This document shows positions 12,466 to 21,460 of a DNA stretch of 64,000 bases, piece after piece. A program made the translations under genes and the position numbers. Source of the stretch: Mauremys mutica (taxonomy: Eukaryota; Chordata; Testudines; Geoemydidae); contig NC_059080.1 of NCBI RefSeq assembly GCF_020497125.1, forward strand, positions 66,868,573-66,932,572. Direction: 5' to 3'. The notes below the pieces were generated by a model. It saw only the letters and a list, made by a program, of their open reading frames with translations. It was not told the DNA's origin and made no database searches. Every line of letters begins with the position of its first letter. Positions within the stretch are counted from its first letter, which is position 1.

Positions 12466-12654
12466 AGCAGCAAAGAGTCTAGTGGCACCTTATAGACTAA
12501 CAGACGTTTTGGAGCATGAGCATGAGCTTTCATCCAACGAAGTGGGTATTCACCCACGAAAGCTCATGCTCCAAAATGTCTGTTAGTCTATAAGGTGCCA
12601 CAAGACTCTTTGCTGCTTTTACAGATCCAGACTAACACGGCTACCCCTCTGATA
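12466..12654. mobile_element. Penelope-like inverted dimer with 12-bp TSD
   Basis: Two arms are arranged head to head: the left arm contains GTGGCACCTTATAGACTAAC and the right arm its complement GTTAGTCTATAAGGTGCCAC. Only the right arm extends into the terminal segment CAGACTAACACGGCTACCCC. A 12-bp duplication CTTAGCATAAAC flanks it (12,454-12,465 and 12,655-12,666). The terminal segment matches the end of the Penelope-like element at 59,373, hence the family call. The junction between the arms holds a hammerhead-like hairpin (GTGGGTATTCACCCAC followed by GAAAGC). Confidence 0.8.
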
Positions 12655-12666
12655 CTTAGCATAAAC

Positions 12667-13044
12667 GGAGTATCCCATGTCTTACAGAGAATTACATGTT
12701 TATTACAGAGCTGCCAATGGATAGAAAAATTGCAAACAGTTTATAATTTTAAGTTTCTTACAGGGAAAACACCCAATTCTAAAGGATTTGAAAATGGAGC
12801 TGTTTTTAAAAAAAACCAACACATTCCAAATATTTAATGCAATTCAGCAAGCTGTACTAGTAGCATGTCACTTTGTAATCCAATCTAGTGGTGACCCATT
12901 GGCCTGATATGCTAACTCTAACTCATATGTTTGCAAATTATATTGTCTGGTTTATCTGGCATAGTATGCTAACTCCACAGTCAGACAGTGACTATCAAAT
13001 TTGTTTCTTGAAGAAAAACCCATAACAAATTACATTGGCCTTAG
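12667..13044. other. AT-rich DNA before the DIRS element
   Basis: No gene or repeat is recognised. DIRS homology begins at about 13,045, marked by an abrupt rise in GC. Confidence 0.4.
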
Positions 13045-13930
13045 ATAAGACGGCTGAAGAGGCCTGTGCCCTGGTAGAGTGGGCAGTCAGTCGAGTAGGT
13101 GGTACCCGGGCGAGATCATAGCATGCTCGAATACAAGCCATCACCCACGAGGAAATTCTTTGCGAGGAGACTGGTTCACCCCTCATACGCTCCGCAAGCG
13201 CGACGAAGAGCTGGGCCGAACGCCTGAAAGGCTTTGTGCGCTCAATATAAAAGGCGAGGGCCCTACGGACGTCCAGGGAGTGAAGCCACTGCTCCCGAGA
13301 CGAGGCGTGTGGTTTCAGATGTCCTGGTTAATATGGAAGGCCGACACGACCTTCGGGAGGAAGGCAGGATGTGGCCGGAGCTGAACCTTGTCCGCGTGGA
13401 AGACAGTATACGGGGGCCCAACAGTCAAGGCACTAAGCTCGGATACCCGTCTCGCCGATGTTATAGCGACGAGGAAGGCCGTCTTCCACGAGAGGTGAAG
13501 CAGGGAGCAAGTCGCCAGAGGCTCAAATGGTGGACCCATAAGCTTGGCCAGCACCCGGTTCAAGTCCCAGACCGGACGGGTGGGTACAAACGGTCCAGGC
13601 CCTTGAGGAAGCGGGATACCATATGGGTGGAAAAGATGGAGCGACCCTCAACCGGAGGACGAAAAGCTGATATCGCCGCCAGGTGTACCCTCAAGGAGGA
13701 GACCGCGAGGCCTTGCTCCTTAAGGGACCAAAGGTAGTCCAAGACAACCGGAATAGGGACGAGAAAGGGATTCTGTCCTTTCTGGTCGCACCAGATAGCG
13801 AACCGCTTCCATTTTGCGAGATAGGTGGATCTCGTTGAGGGCTTTCTGCTTTCAGTGAGGACTCGCTGAACTGCCTGCGAACAGCCCCGCTCCGCGTGAG
13901 TCAACCAATCAGGTACCAGGCTGTAAGATG
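13045..13930 (-). pseudogene. DIRS tyrosine recombinase, copy 1 (frameshifted, truncated)
   Basis: DIRS elements integrate with a tyrosine recombinase instead of a DDE integrase. Three minus-strand frames carry it. An N-terminal SAM-like DNA-binding part overlaps the end of pol and stops at 13,560; it contains RKPSTRSTYLAKWKRFAIWC. A middle part (13,563-13,315) holds the first catalytic Arg in SARRVSELSAL. A last part (13,186-13,045) holds the His-x-x-Arg box, TAHSTRAQA. A small indel near 13,580 breaks the frame. A deletion near 13,310-13,320 relative to copy 2 and a following stop break it again. The catalytic Tyr region is lost to the 3' truncation. Confidence 0.9.
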
Positions 13931-15781
13931 CAGGGAGCGGAGGTCCGGGTGGCGAAGCTGGCCGAAGTCTTGTGTGATAAGGTCCGGCCACAATGGGAGA
14001 GGAATGGGATCCCGGACGGAGAGCTCGAGCAGCAGGGTGTACCAATGCTGTCTCGGCCAGGCCGGAGCAATCAGTATGAGATGAGCCTTGTCCCTCCGAA
14101 GCTTTAGGAGCACCCGATGAATGAGTGGGAACGGAGGGAAGGCGTATAGGAGGTGGTCCTTCCATGAGCAAAGGAACGCGTCCGACAGGGAGCCGCGGGC
14201 GCGCCCCTGGAAGGAGCAGAACCGGTTGCACTTCCTGTTGGTTTCTGAGGCAAAGAGGTCTAGTTGGGGAAATCCCCACCGTCGGAAGATCGTATACACC
14301 ACATCTGGGCGTAGGGACCATTCGTGTGCAAGGAAAGATCTGCTGAGGCGGTCGGCTAGCGTGTTCTGAATGCCCGGAAGAAACGACGCTGACAGGTGAA
14401 TCGAGTGGGCTACGCAAAAGTCCCACAGGCGAAGCGCTTCCGTGCAAAGCAGGGAGGAGCGTGCTCCGCCCTGCTTGTTGACATAAAACATCGCCGTCGT
14501 GTTGTCCGTCAGCACGGTGACACAGCGGCCGTGGAGAAGGGCCTGGAAGGCCTGGCACGCCAACCGTATCGCCCTGAGCTCTCGGACGTTGATGTGTAAG
14601 GAGAGCTCCAGCGGGGACCAGAGGCCTTGCGTGTGAATGTCGCCCAGGTGTGCCCCCCAACCCATGTCCGAGGCATCTGTGGTCAAGGTGACGGAGGGAC
14701 ATGGCGGGCGGAATGGTACCCCTGCACAGACGACCTGAGGGGCTAGCCACCAATTGAGAGTGTCGAGGGTGGCCCTCGGGACTGTGACGATCGAGTCCAT
14801 GTGGTCGCGATGTGGACGGTACACCGAGGCCAGCCACGTCTGGAACGGACGAAGGTGCAACCTGGCATACATTGTCACGAAAGTGCACGACGCCATGTGG
14901 CCCAGGAGGCGAAGACAGGATCGCGCCGTCGTCGTGGGAAAGGCTTGGAGATCCTTGATGCAAGCCACCAGAGTTTGGTACCGAGTGATCGGAAGGCAGG
15001 CCCTGGCCAACTGCGAGTCCAGAACCGCTCCGATGAACTCCACCCTTTGAGCTGGAGTTAAAACGGACTTGTCGAAGTTGACAAGCAGGCCCAGGTCTCG
15101 AAAAAGAGATAGAATATCGGTCACCTGGTCCGCTACCAGCTGACCGCGAATCAACCAATCGTCGAGGTACGGATACACGTGCACCCGACGACGACGGAGG
15201 GCCGCGGCAACCACCGCCATACACTTGGTGAATACCCTCGGGGCGGTGGAGAGGCCGAAGGGAAGCACCGCAAATTGGTAGTGTCTGTCGTTCACCATAA
15301 ATCGGAGGTATCGACGATGAGGGGGATAGATCGCGACATGGAAATATGCGTCTCTCATGTCGAGGGCGGCAAACCAGTCTCCTGGATCCAGGGAGGGAAT
15401 AATAGTCCCCAGGGATACCATGAGGAATTTTAGCTTTAGCAGGTACCGGTTGAGCTTCCGGAGGTCCAGGATCGGACGGAGACCTCCTTTTGCTTTGGGG
15501 ATGAGGAAATAACGGGAATAGAAACCCCTGCCCTGCCGGTCGGGCGGCACCTCCTCTATGGCACCCAAACTCAGCAGAGTCTCGACCTCTTGTAGGAGGA
15601 CTTGCTCGTGAGTGGGGTCCCTGAAGAGGGACAGGGAGGGAGGGTGGGAAGGAGGGGGCGAAATAAACTGGAGGCGGTACCCCGACTGGACCGTACGCAG
15701 AACCCAACTGTCCGATGTTAAGTGGGTCCATGCCGGGAGGAAATGGGAGAGTCGGTTGGAAAACAAAGGGGAAGGATCCAA
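13901..15781 (-). CDS. DIRS reverse transcriptase/RNase H polyprotein, copy 1
   Basis: An uninterrupted frame of about 626 residues. The reverse transcriptase palm has the first catalytic Asp in FAALDMRDAY (about 141) and the second motif YLDD at 205-208. Fingers motifs include FLIPKAKGGLRPILDLRKLN. RNase H follows with a plausible D-E-D-D set: D369 (TTDAS), E401 (VRELRAI), D426 (LTDNTTA) and D477 (TLADRLS). Residues about 505-626 form the C-terminal region typical of DIRS Pol, starting FPQLDLFAS. In DIRS elements a Dam-like methyltransferase is reported near here, but I see no clear methyltransferase motif. The frame boundary used starts at TTG; no in-frame ATG is obvious. The upstream sequence is open back to the gag stop in the same frame. 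Its end overlaps the recombinase in another frame. Confidence 0.92.
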   Translation of the reverse strand: MDPSPLFSNRLSHFLPAWTHLTSDSWVLRTVQSGYRLQFISPPPSHPPSLSLFRDPTHEQVLLQEVETLLSLGAIEEVPPDRQGRGFYSRYFLIPKAKGGLRPILDLRKLNRYLLKLKFLMVSLGTIIPSLDPGDWFAALDMRDAYFHVAIYPPHRRYLRFMVNDRHYQFAVLPFGLSTAPRVFTKCMAVVAAALRRRRVHVYPYLDDWLIRGQLVADQVTDILSLFRDLGLLVNFDKSVLTPAQRVEFIGAVLDSQLARACLPITRYQTLVACIKDLQAFPTTTARSCLRLLGHMASCTFVTMYARLHLRPFQTWLASVYRPHRDHMDSIVTVPRATLDTLNWWLAPQVVCAGVPFRPPCPSVTLTTDASDMGWGAHLGDIHTQGLWSPLELSLHINVRELRAIRLACQAFQALLHGRCVTVLTDNTTAMFYVNKQGGARSSLLCTEALRLWDFCVAHSIHLSASFLPGIQNTLADRLSRSFLAHEWSLRPDVVYTIFRRWGFPQLDLFASETNRKCNRFCSFQGRARGSLSDAFLCSWKDHLLYAFPPFPLIHRVLLKLRRDKAHLILIAPAWPRQHWYTLLLELSVRDPIPLPLWPDLITQDFGQLRHPDLRSLHLTAWYLIG

Positions 15782-15898
15782 TGGAGAGACTGAAGAGCCG
15801 TCCCCGGGCGCCCCATCAAAACGCCTGCTTAGGCCCTTGAGGGGCCTTAGAGGACGTTTGGGACTGGTTGCGCCTGTTGCCTGATGGTCGGCGGCGCG

Positions 15899-18286
15899 TC
15901 AGTAGTCAATAGTCCGGCGACTATTATACGGTCGGGATCTGTTCTGGGTAAACGGCCGGGATGGTTGTCTACGAAACGGTTGTCTCTGGGTCGCTGGCGT
16001 GTGCATTCCCAGTGTTCGTATAGCCACGCGACCGTCCTTTAGGGTCTGTATACGGGTGTCCGTTTTCTCAGAGAACAACCCGTGCGTTTCAAACGGCAGG
16101 TCCTGGAGGGAGTACTGCACCTCCGGGGCCAAGGTGGAGGATTGTAGCCAGGAAATCCGTCGCATAGTGACCCCAGAGGCAAGGGTACGGGCCCCCGAGT
16201 CCGCCGGGTCTAGCGCAGCTTGGATGGAGGAGCGCGCAGACTTTTTACCGTCCTCAAGGAGAGCGCTGAACTCCTGGAGGGAGGACGTCGGGACAAGTTC
16301 GGTGAATTTCGAGAGCGAGAGTAGCATCTCGTAGGTATAGCGGGCCAGCAATGCCGACTGATTGGCAATGCGAAGCTGCAGGCCCCCAGCCGAATAGACC
16401 TTTCGGCCCAAGAGGTCCATACGCTTAGCGTCCTTGGATTTGGGGGTTGCAGCCGGTTGACCGTTACGCTCTCGGTCGTTCACCGACTGGACCACGAGGG
16501 AGTCCGGAGTCGGATGAGTATACAAATACTCGTACCCCGTGGGGGGAACCGAGTATTTGCGTTCCACGCCTCTGGCAGTAGGTGGGATGGACGCTGGCGT
16601 TTGCCAGATGGTGTTGGCGTTACGCTGAATTGTCCGAATAAAAGGGAGGGCTACTCGCACGGGGGCCTCAGACCCAATGACGTTAGTAACCGGGTCGTCA
16701 TTTTCTACAACCTCCGCAACTGGAAGGTCGATGGACTGCGCAACTCTGCGGAGCAGGTCTTGATGCGCCCTTAAGTCTATAGGCGGTGGGTCCGCCGTTG
16801 CCGACCCTGCGACAGCCTCGTCCGGTGATGAGGACGACGACAGGCCCGGGCCCGCAGGTTCTGTCGGTGGCTCGTCCACCAGTGGAGCAGGAACATCTGA
16901 GTCTGGCTGCGCCACTGGGAGTGGCAGAGAAGTTCCTGGTGTAGGCGAAGGCGGGGCCTTACTGACAGTCGCTTCCGGCACGCGGCGCTCAGAACCCGAA
17001 CACGACTCATGTTGTGCCCAAGGAACCCAGAAGCCCCATTGTTGTGGGCCATAGGCTTGACCTGGGGTATCCACTCTGAGGCCTGCGCCGCTGCCGCCCT
17101 GGGATACGACCGAAGCCTGGCGTGACCACTGGGGGGCCGATGCGCTCAACGAGTGTCCCGTGGACGGCCGGTGCGCGTCTGCTGGTGGTGCCGCCGGTCG
17201 ATGTCTGTCGTCGCGGTACTGGGAGCACGACCGGGACCAACGGTCGCATCGGTGCCGGGACGGTGATCTGCTACGGCTTCGGCGGCGGGAAGCGCTGCGA
17301 TCGCGGCGCCTGGAGTGGCTGCAGTCCCGGCGCCTGGAGCGGCTCCGGTCACGGTGCCGGGAGCAGCTGCGGTCGCAGTGCCGGGAAAGACTGCGGTCAC
17401 CGCGGTGCCGTGATCGGTCCCGAGAGGCAGACCTTCGCCGGTACCGATGACTGGGACTCCGAGATCGGTACCTCGATGCCGAACGGTACCGTGAACGGGA
17501 TCGACGCCGAGACGAGGAACGGTCCCGAGGTGTGGATCGGCGCCTGGATCGAGGCCGGCGAGACGGTGACCGGCTACGAGAGCGGGACCGACTGAAGACC
17601 CTTGCGCGGTGTTCCTCGGCGCCTAGGGGTTTCATCATGGCCGGCTTCCCAGCAGAGGGTACAGCCCGCACCGGCGGTGCCGGGGGCCGGAGGCTCGGTG
17701 CCTCTGTCAAAGCAATAAGCTCCCGCGCCTGTGAGTATGTCTCCGGCATGCTAGGGAGTCCAAGCTCGACCTCGGGCGGTGCCGGGGAGCAGGGAGTGGC
17801 CGGGCTCAACGGCTCTTCTGGTGCCGGAGCTGCCGGGCCCGTGCACTGGGAATGCACCACCAGCGCCGGAGCCACAGGTGCTGGTAGTGGCTGGGCGATC
17901 TGTCCCGAAGATGAGGCTTTAGCTGCCGCTGGTGCCTTCTTTTTGCGCACCGGGGACGGAGAGCGGCGCCGTGACGCCGGTGCCGGTTTCGGCGGACGGG
18001 ATGCCTCTGAGCTGTGCCGGGTCGGTGCCGCCGGCGCGCTACGTACCGAAGCCGATTTAGGCGCCGCCGGGACCGGTGCCGGTGGACCCAGCGCCGACTC
18101 CATCAGGAGCTGGTTCAGCCTGGAGTCCCGCTCTTTTCTGGTCCGCGGCTTAAAGGCAGCACAAATGGGGCACTTGTCGGTACGATGAGATTCCCCCAGG
18201 CAGCGCAGGCAGGAATCGTGAGCGTCCCCAACAGGCATCAACCGTTGACAAGCCAAGCACGGCTTGAATCCCGGAGTCTGGGGCAT
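15899..18286 (-). CDS. DIRS Gag with Cys/His cluster and RS-rich region, copy 1
   Basis: A 795-residue frame from a true ATG, about 150 bases inside the 5' terminal repeat side. It is the structural protein expected to package element RNA. Residues 10-42 form a Cys/His cluster (C10-x2-C13, H23, C26-x2-C29, H34, C39-x2-C42) that looks zinc-binding. Residues about 60-225 are Pro/Ala-rich. Residues about 230-360 are dense Arg-Ser dipeptides, as in SR splicing proteins. The C-terminal third is the conserved part (about 590-770), including WQTPASIPPTARGVERKYS and FETHGLFSEKTDTRIQTL. The TGA at 15,899-15,901 lies in the same frame as pol, about 118 bases upstream of the pol boundary. Comparison with copy 2 suggests this early stop arose by a small indel near the gag 3' end. 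Confidence 0.88.
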   Translation of the reverse strand: MPQTPGFKPCLACQRLMPVGDAHDSCLRCLGESHRTDKCPICAAFKPRTRKERDSRLNQLLMESALGPPAPVPAAPKSASVRSAPAAPTRHSSEASRPPKPAPASRRRSPSPVRKKKAPAAAKASSSGQIAQPLPAPVAPALVVHSQCTGPAAPAPEEPLSPATPCSPAPPEVELGLPSMPETYSQARELIALTEAPSLRPPAPPVRAVPSAGKPAMMKPLGAEEHRARVFSRSRSRSRSPSRRPRSRRRSTPRDRSSSRRRSRSRYRSASRYRSRSPSHRYRRRSASRDRSRHRGDRSLSRHCDRSCSRHRDRSRSRRRDCSHSRRRDRSASRRRSRSRSPSRHRCDRWSRSCSQYRDDRHRPAAPPADAHRPSTGHSLSASAPQWSRQASVVSQGGSGAGLRVDTPGQAYGPQQWGFWVPWAQHESCSGSERRVPEATVSKAPPSPTPGTSLPLPVAQPDSDVPAPLVDEPPTEPAGPGLSSSSSPDEAVAGSATADPPPIDLRAHQDLLRRVAQSIDLPVAEVVENDDPVTNVIGSEAPVRVALPFIRTIQRNANTIWQTPASIPPTARGVERKYSVPPTGYEYLYTHPTPDSLVVQSVNDRERNGQPAATPKSKDAKRMDLLGRKVYSAGGLQLRIANQSALLARYTYEMLLSLSKFTELVPTSSLQEFSALLEDGKKSARSSIQAALDPADSGARTLASGVTMRRISWLQSSTLAPEVQYSLQDLPFETHGLFSEKTDTRIQTLKDGRVAIRTLGMHTPATQRQPFRRQPSRPFTQNRSRPYNSRRTIDY

Positions 18287-18439
18287 GAGCCCACACCGGG
18301 TGGGGGAAAAAGGAGGGAAACCCCCCTAATTCCTTAACTACCTTAACTAACTAAACTATGAACTATACTAACTAACTATATACAAGAAATGGAGAAATTG
18401 CTAGGGATGTGGAGGACTACCAGAGCACTCCACAGTTCC

Positions 18440-18640
18440 AGCTAACCGTCATGGGCGGGAAGAAGGAACTGAGGAGCGGACGGGCCGGCTGGGGTATATA
18501 TCCAGCGCCATAGCGGCGCCACTCCAGGGGGCGCCCAGCCGGCCCGCCGGAGTTGCTAGGGTAAAAATGTTCCGAAGAACCGTGCACGCGTGGTGCGCAC
18601 ACCTACATGGAATGCATAGGAACAATCACTCGAAGAAGAA
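18440..18640 (-). repeat. 5' inverted terminal repeat of DIRS copy 1
   Basis: Nearly identical to the right terminal repeat of copy 2 and inverted relative to the left terminal repeat of copy 2. It holds the outer-end segment ACATGGAATGCATAGGAACA and a TATATA-containing segment (GGGTATATATCC near 18,494-18,505) that could act as a minus-strand promoter; promoter function is inference. Confidence 0.88.
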
Positions 18641-19120
18641 TCATTCTTACTTGAGAAGTGAAATATAAATTTACACCTCCATCCCTTTGCCAGTCGAGCT
18701 CCTTGTTTCCAGAGGGATTCACTCTGATGTAAAGCAGGCTATGGTACCTTCCTGCCATTTTGCATGGGTTCCAGGACACTTGGGTAAGTTATTAAAAATG
18801 TCTTCCTTTTACAGGAGAGGAATGATGGTCCAGTGATCAGGGCCAAAGACTGGGACTTATTGCCAGGTTCAATTGCCTGTTTGCCACAGATTATCCTGTG
18901 TGACCTTAGGTAATCATTGAGGTTTTTTTCTGCCTCAGTGCACTATATGTAAACATTAGTACTTCTCTCACTACTTCATAGACTGTTGTGCGGGTAAATA
19001 TATTAAACATTGTGAGATATCCAGACATTATGGATAACCTAGGTAACCTATCAGTAAAATGGAGATCATGGTATCTGTTTTACTCTGTCTTTCTAGGAAG
19101 ATATGGATATAAAATTTCTA
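18641..19120 (+). mobile_element. MIR-like SINE relic in flanking DNA
   Basis: Roughly 18,825-19,085 shows diverged MIR-type motifs in order: GTCCAGTGATCAGGGC, CTGTGTGACCTTAGGTAATC, then CTGCCTCAGTGCACTATATG. The rest of the interval has no recognised feature. Confidence 0.5.
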
Positions 19121-19751
19121 GGCCTGGTCTGCACTTAAAACATTTACTGATATAACTCTGCCAGTCAGGGGTATGAAAAACCACAAACCCCCAAGCGACA
19201 TAGTTATGAAGACAAATTCCTCAGGGTAGATGCAACTATGTCGTCAGCAGAGGGATTTTATTGGCATAGCTCAGTGGTACTCAAACTGTGGGTCAGGACC
19301 CCAAAGTGAGTCGCGACCCTATTTTAATGGGGTTGCCGGTTCTGGCTTAGACTTGCTTGGGCCTGGGACTGAAGCCAAAGCCCGAGCCCCACCGCCCGGG
19401 GCTGAAGCTGAAACCTGAGAGCTTCAGCCCTAGACATCGGGGCTCAGGTTATAGCCCCCTGAAGCCCTTAGGCTTCAGCTTTGGTTCCCCCCACACCCCA
19501 CCCAGGGCAGTGGGGCTCAGGCTTTGGCCCAGGGCTCAGGCAGGCTCAGGCTTCGGTCCCCACTCCTGGGATAGTGTAGTAATTTTTGTTGTCAGAAGGG
19601 GTCACAGTGCAATGAAGTTTGAGAACCCCTGGCATAGCTAATGTTCAGGGAGGAGGTGTTCCTTTACCATAGAATTCCTCCCTCTATCAGCAAATGCAGT
19701 GTCTACAGTAGCGGGCTATGCCGGCATAGGATCTGTAGTATAGACAAAACC
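19121..19751. mobile_element. Harbinger-like MITE, split by a hAT MITE
   Basis: The left end GGCCTGGTCTGCACTTAAAA and the right end near TAGTATAGACAAAACC are weakly inverted. The interior has internal inverted segments (ACATAGTTATGAAG versus CAACTATGTCG). The hAT element at 19,272-19,631 interrupts it. The target duplication is unclear, so the superfamily is inferred from the end sequence. Confidence 0.6.
19272..19631. mobile_element. hAT MITE with perfect 8-bp TSD
   Basis: The inverted ends are CAGTGGTACTCAAACTG and (right) AAGTTTGAGAACCCCTG. The 8-bp duplication GCATAGCT is exact at 19,264-19,271 and 19,632-19,639. Length 360 bp, GC-rich, no transposase. Confidence 0.92.
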
Positions 19752-20035
19752 CAACAACTTGTTCATACTTCTCCTCTTATTAGTTCTTGCACCTGGCAAA
19801 GATTTGTCCAGGCTGTGGATGGAGACAATGATATTTCACACCTCTCTTTTCTCATCTAGTTATTCTGCTCCCATAATCAATGTTCTTCTCATGCTGTTTC
19901 ACAGAAAGTTACCCATTGGTCATTCCTTCAGCTACCTCTTCCTAGATCCCTTTCTTTACATTCTTTGTGAAAGTCAGACTTTAATGATCACTTCAAATTC
20001 TGGAGGCACTCAGACTATGATGGGTTGAATTATAG

Positions 20036-20250
20036 AAAAGACGGTTACTCACCGTAGTAACTGGTGTTCTTCGAGATGTGTTGCTCCTATCCATTCCATG
20101 TAGGTGTGCGCGCCGTGTGTGCACGGCTTCTCCGAAACATTTTTACCCTAGCAACTCCGGCAGGCCGGCTGGGCGCCCCCTGGAGTGGCGCCGGTATGGC
20201 GCTGGATATATACCCCAGCCGGCCCGTCCGCTCCTCAGTTCCTTCTTACC
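20036..20250 (-). repeat. 3' inverted terminal repeat of DIRS copy 2
   Basis: It is inverted relative to 25,975-26,194: GCCGGCTGGGCGCCCCCTGG here versus its complement there. Its outermost 63 bases (20,036-20,098) are a perfect reverse complement of 20,284-20,346 in the internal complementary region. Confidence 0.93.
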
Positions 20251-20283
20251 AGCTACTCCGACAGTGGGGAAGGAGGGCGGGTC

Positions 20284-20385
20284 TGGAATGGATAGGAGCA
20301 ACACATCTCGAAGAACACCAGTTACTACGGTGAGTAACCGTCTTTTCTTCTTCGAGTGATTGCTCCTATGCATTCCATGTAGGTG
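20284..20385 (-). repeat. DIRS internal complementary region
   Basis: Two abutting halves. 20,284-20,346 is the exact reverse complement of the element's left end (20,036-20,098). 20,347-20,385 (starting TTCTTCTTCGAGTGATTGCT) is the reverse complement of the element's right end (about 26,154-26,194). This is the expected DIRS arrangement, where the region serves as template to complete the ends through a circular intermediate. It starts directly after the recombinase frame. Confidence 0.95.
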
Positions 20386-20400
20386 ATTCCCAAGCCTTAC

Positions 20401-21460
20401 CTAGGCGGTGGGGTCGGAGTGAGACGTGGCCGAGTGTAGGACTGCTGAGCCTCGAGACTGCTGCACCAACGCGTAGTGGGAAGCGAAGGTGTGTACCGAA
20501 GACCAGGTGGCAGCTCTACAGATGTCCTGGATGGGGACATGGGCCAGGAAGGCGGCCAACGAGGCGTGCGCCCTCGTCGAGTGTGCGGTGAGTCGGCACG
20601 GGGGGATGCGAGCAAACTCGTAGCATGTTCGTATGCATGACGTCACCCAGGATGAAATCCGCTGCGAGGAGACCGGCTCGCCTTTCATGCGGTCGGCGAT
20701 CGCCACAAAGAGCTGGGTCGAACGCCGGAAGGGCTTCGTCCGGTCGATGTAAAAGGCGAGGGCCCTGCGGACGTCCAGGGTGTGGAGCTGCTGCTCACGA
20801 GGTGAGGCGTGCGGCTTCGGAAAAAAGACCGGGAGGAAGATCACTTGGTTGAGATGGAAGGCCGACACCACCTTGGGGAGGAAGGCCGGGTGCGGTCGAA
20901 GTTGCACCTTGTCCCCATGGAAGACAGTATACGGGGGACCTGCCGTCAGGGCGCGGAGTTCCGAGACTCGTCTGGCGGATGTAATGGCCACGAGGAAGGC
21001 CGTCTTCCAGGTGAGATGAAGCAGAGAGCACATGGCCATGGGCTCGAAGGGTGAGCGAGAACCAGGTTCAGGTCCCAGGTCGGGGCAGGAGGACATACCG
21101 GCGGGTATAGACGGTCTAGCCCTTTAAGGAAGCGGGCAACCATTGGGTTAGAGAAGAGAGACCGACCTGCTATGGCGGGCCGAAAGGCTGACAGAGCCGC
21201 CAGGTGCACTTTTAGGGAAGAGATCGCGAGACCTTGACCTTTCAGGTACCAGAGGTAGTCGAGTATGGTCTGGATGGGGGCCAAGAATGGGTTAAGACGT
21301 CGATGGTCGCACCAGAGTGCGAAGCGTTTCCACTTCGCGAGGTAGGTAGAGCGCGTCGAAGGCTTCCTGCTTTCGAGCAGCACTTGTTGTACCGGCAGCG
21401 AACAACCTCTTTCTGCGTCGGTCAACCACTCAGGAACCAAGCTGTAAGATGCAGCGACTG
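20401..21460 (-). pseudogene. DIRS tyrosine recombinase, copy 2 (one frameshift)
   Basis: The C-terminal catalytic frame (21,096-20,401, 231 residues) is open and carries the catalytic set: Arg in SARRVSEL (about 43), H172-x-x-R175 in TAHSTRAHA, and Tyr208 in HTFASHYAL. The N-terminal DNA-binding part lies in a different frame (ending 20,946) and includes SYSLVPEWLTDAERGCS and RKPSTRSTYLAKWKRFALWC. A deletion of about 13 bases relative to copy 1, near 21,055, causes the shift. The N-terminus overlaps the end of pol, as in copy 1, and the C-terminus ends 16 bases before the internal complementary region. Confidence 0.92.

Larger units (their letters stand above)
13045..18640 (-). mobile_element. 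DIRS retrotransposon, copy 1, 3' end missing
   Basis: A 5.6-kb GC-rich minus-strand element. Order from right to left: 5' inverted terminal repeat, gag, RT/RNase H, tyrosine recombinase. The right end (CGAAGAAGAA, ending 18,640) matches the right end of copy 2. On the left, homology to copy 2 stops at about 13,045 inside the recombinase, so the last recombinase residues, the internal complementary region and the 3' terminal repeat are absent. gag and pol are open and the recombinase is broken. It cannot be autonomous as it stands. Confidence 0.93.

Noticed and set aside
13560..15731. Long 723-residue minus-strand frame over pol
   Set aside because: Only its last part (recombinase N-terminus) is real; the rest is a Pro/Ser-rich shadow of pol in another frame.
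17122..18188. Gly/Ala/Arg-rich plus-strand frames opposite gag
   Set aside because: Antisense of the RS-rich gag; codon bias artefacts.
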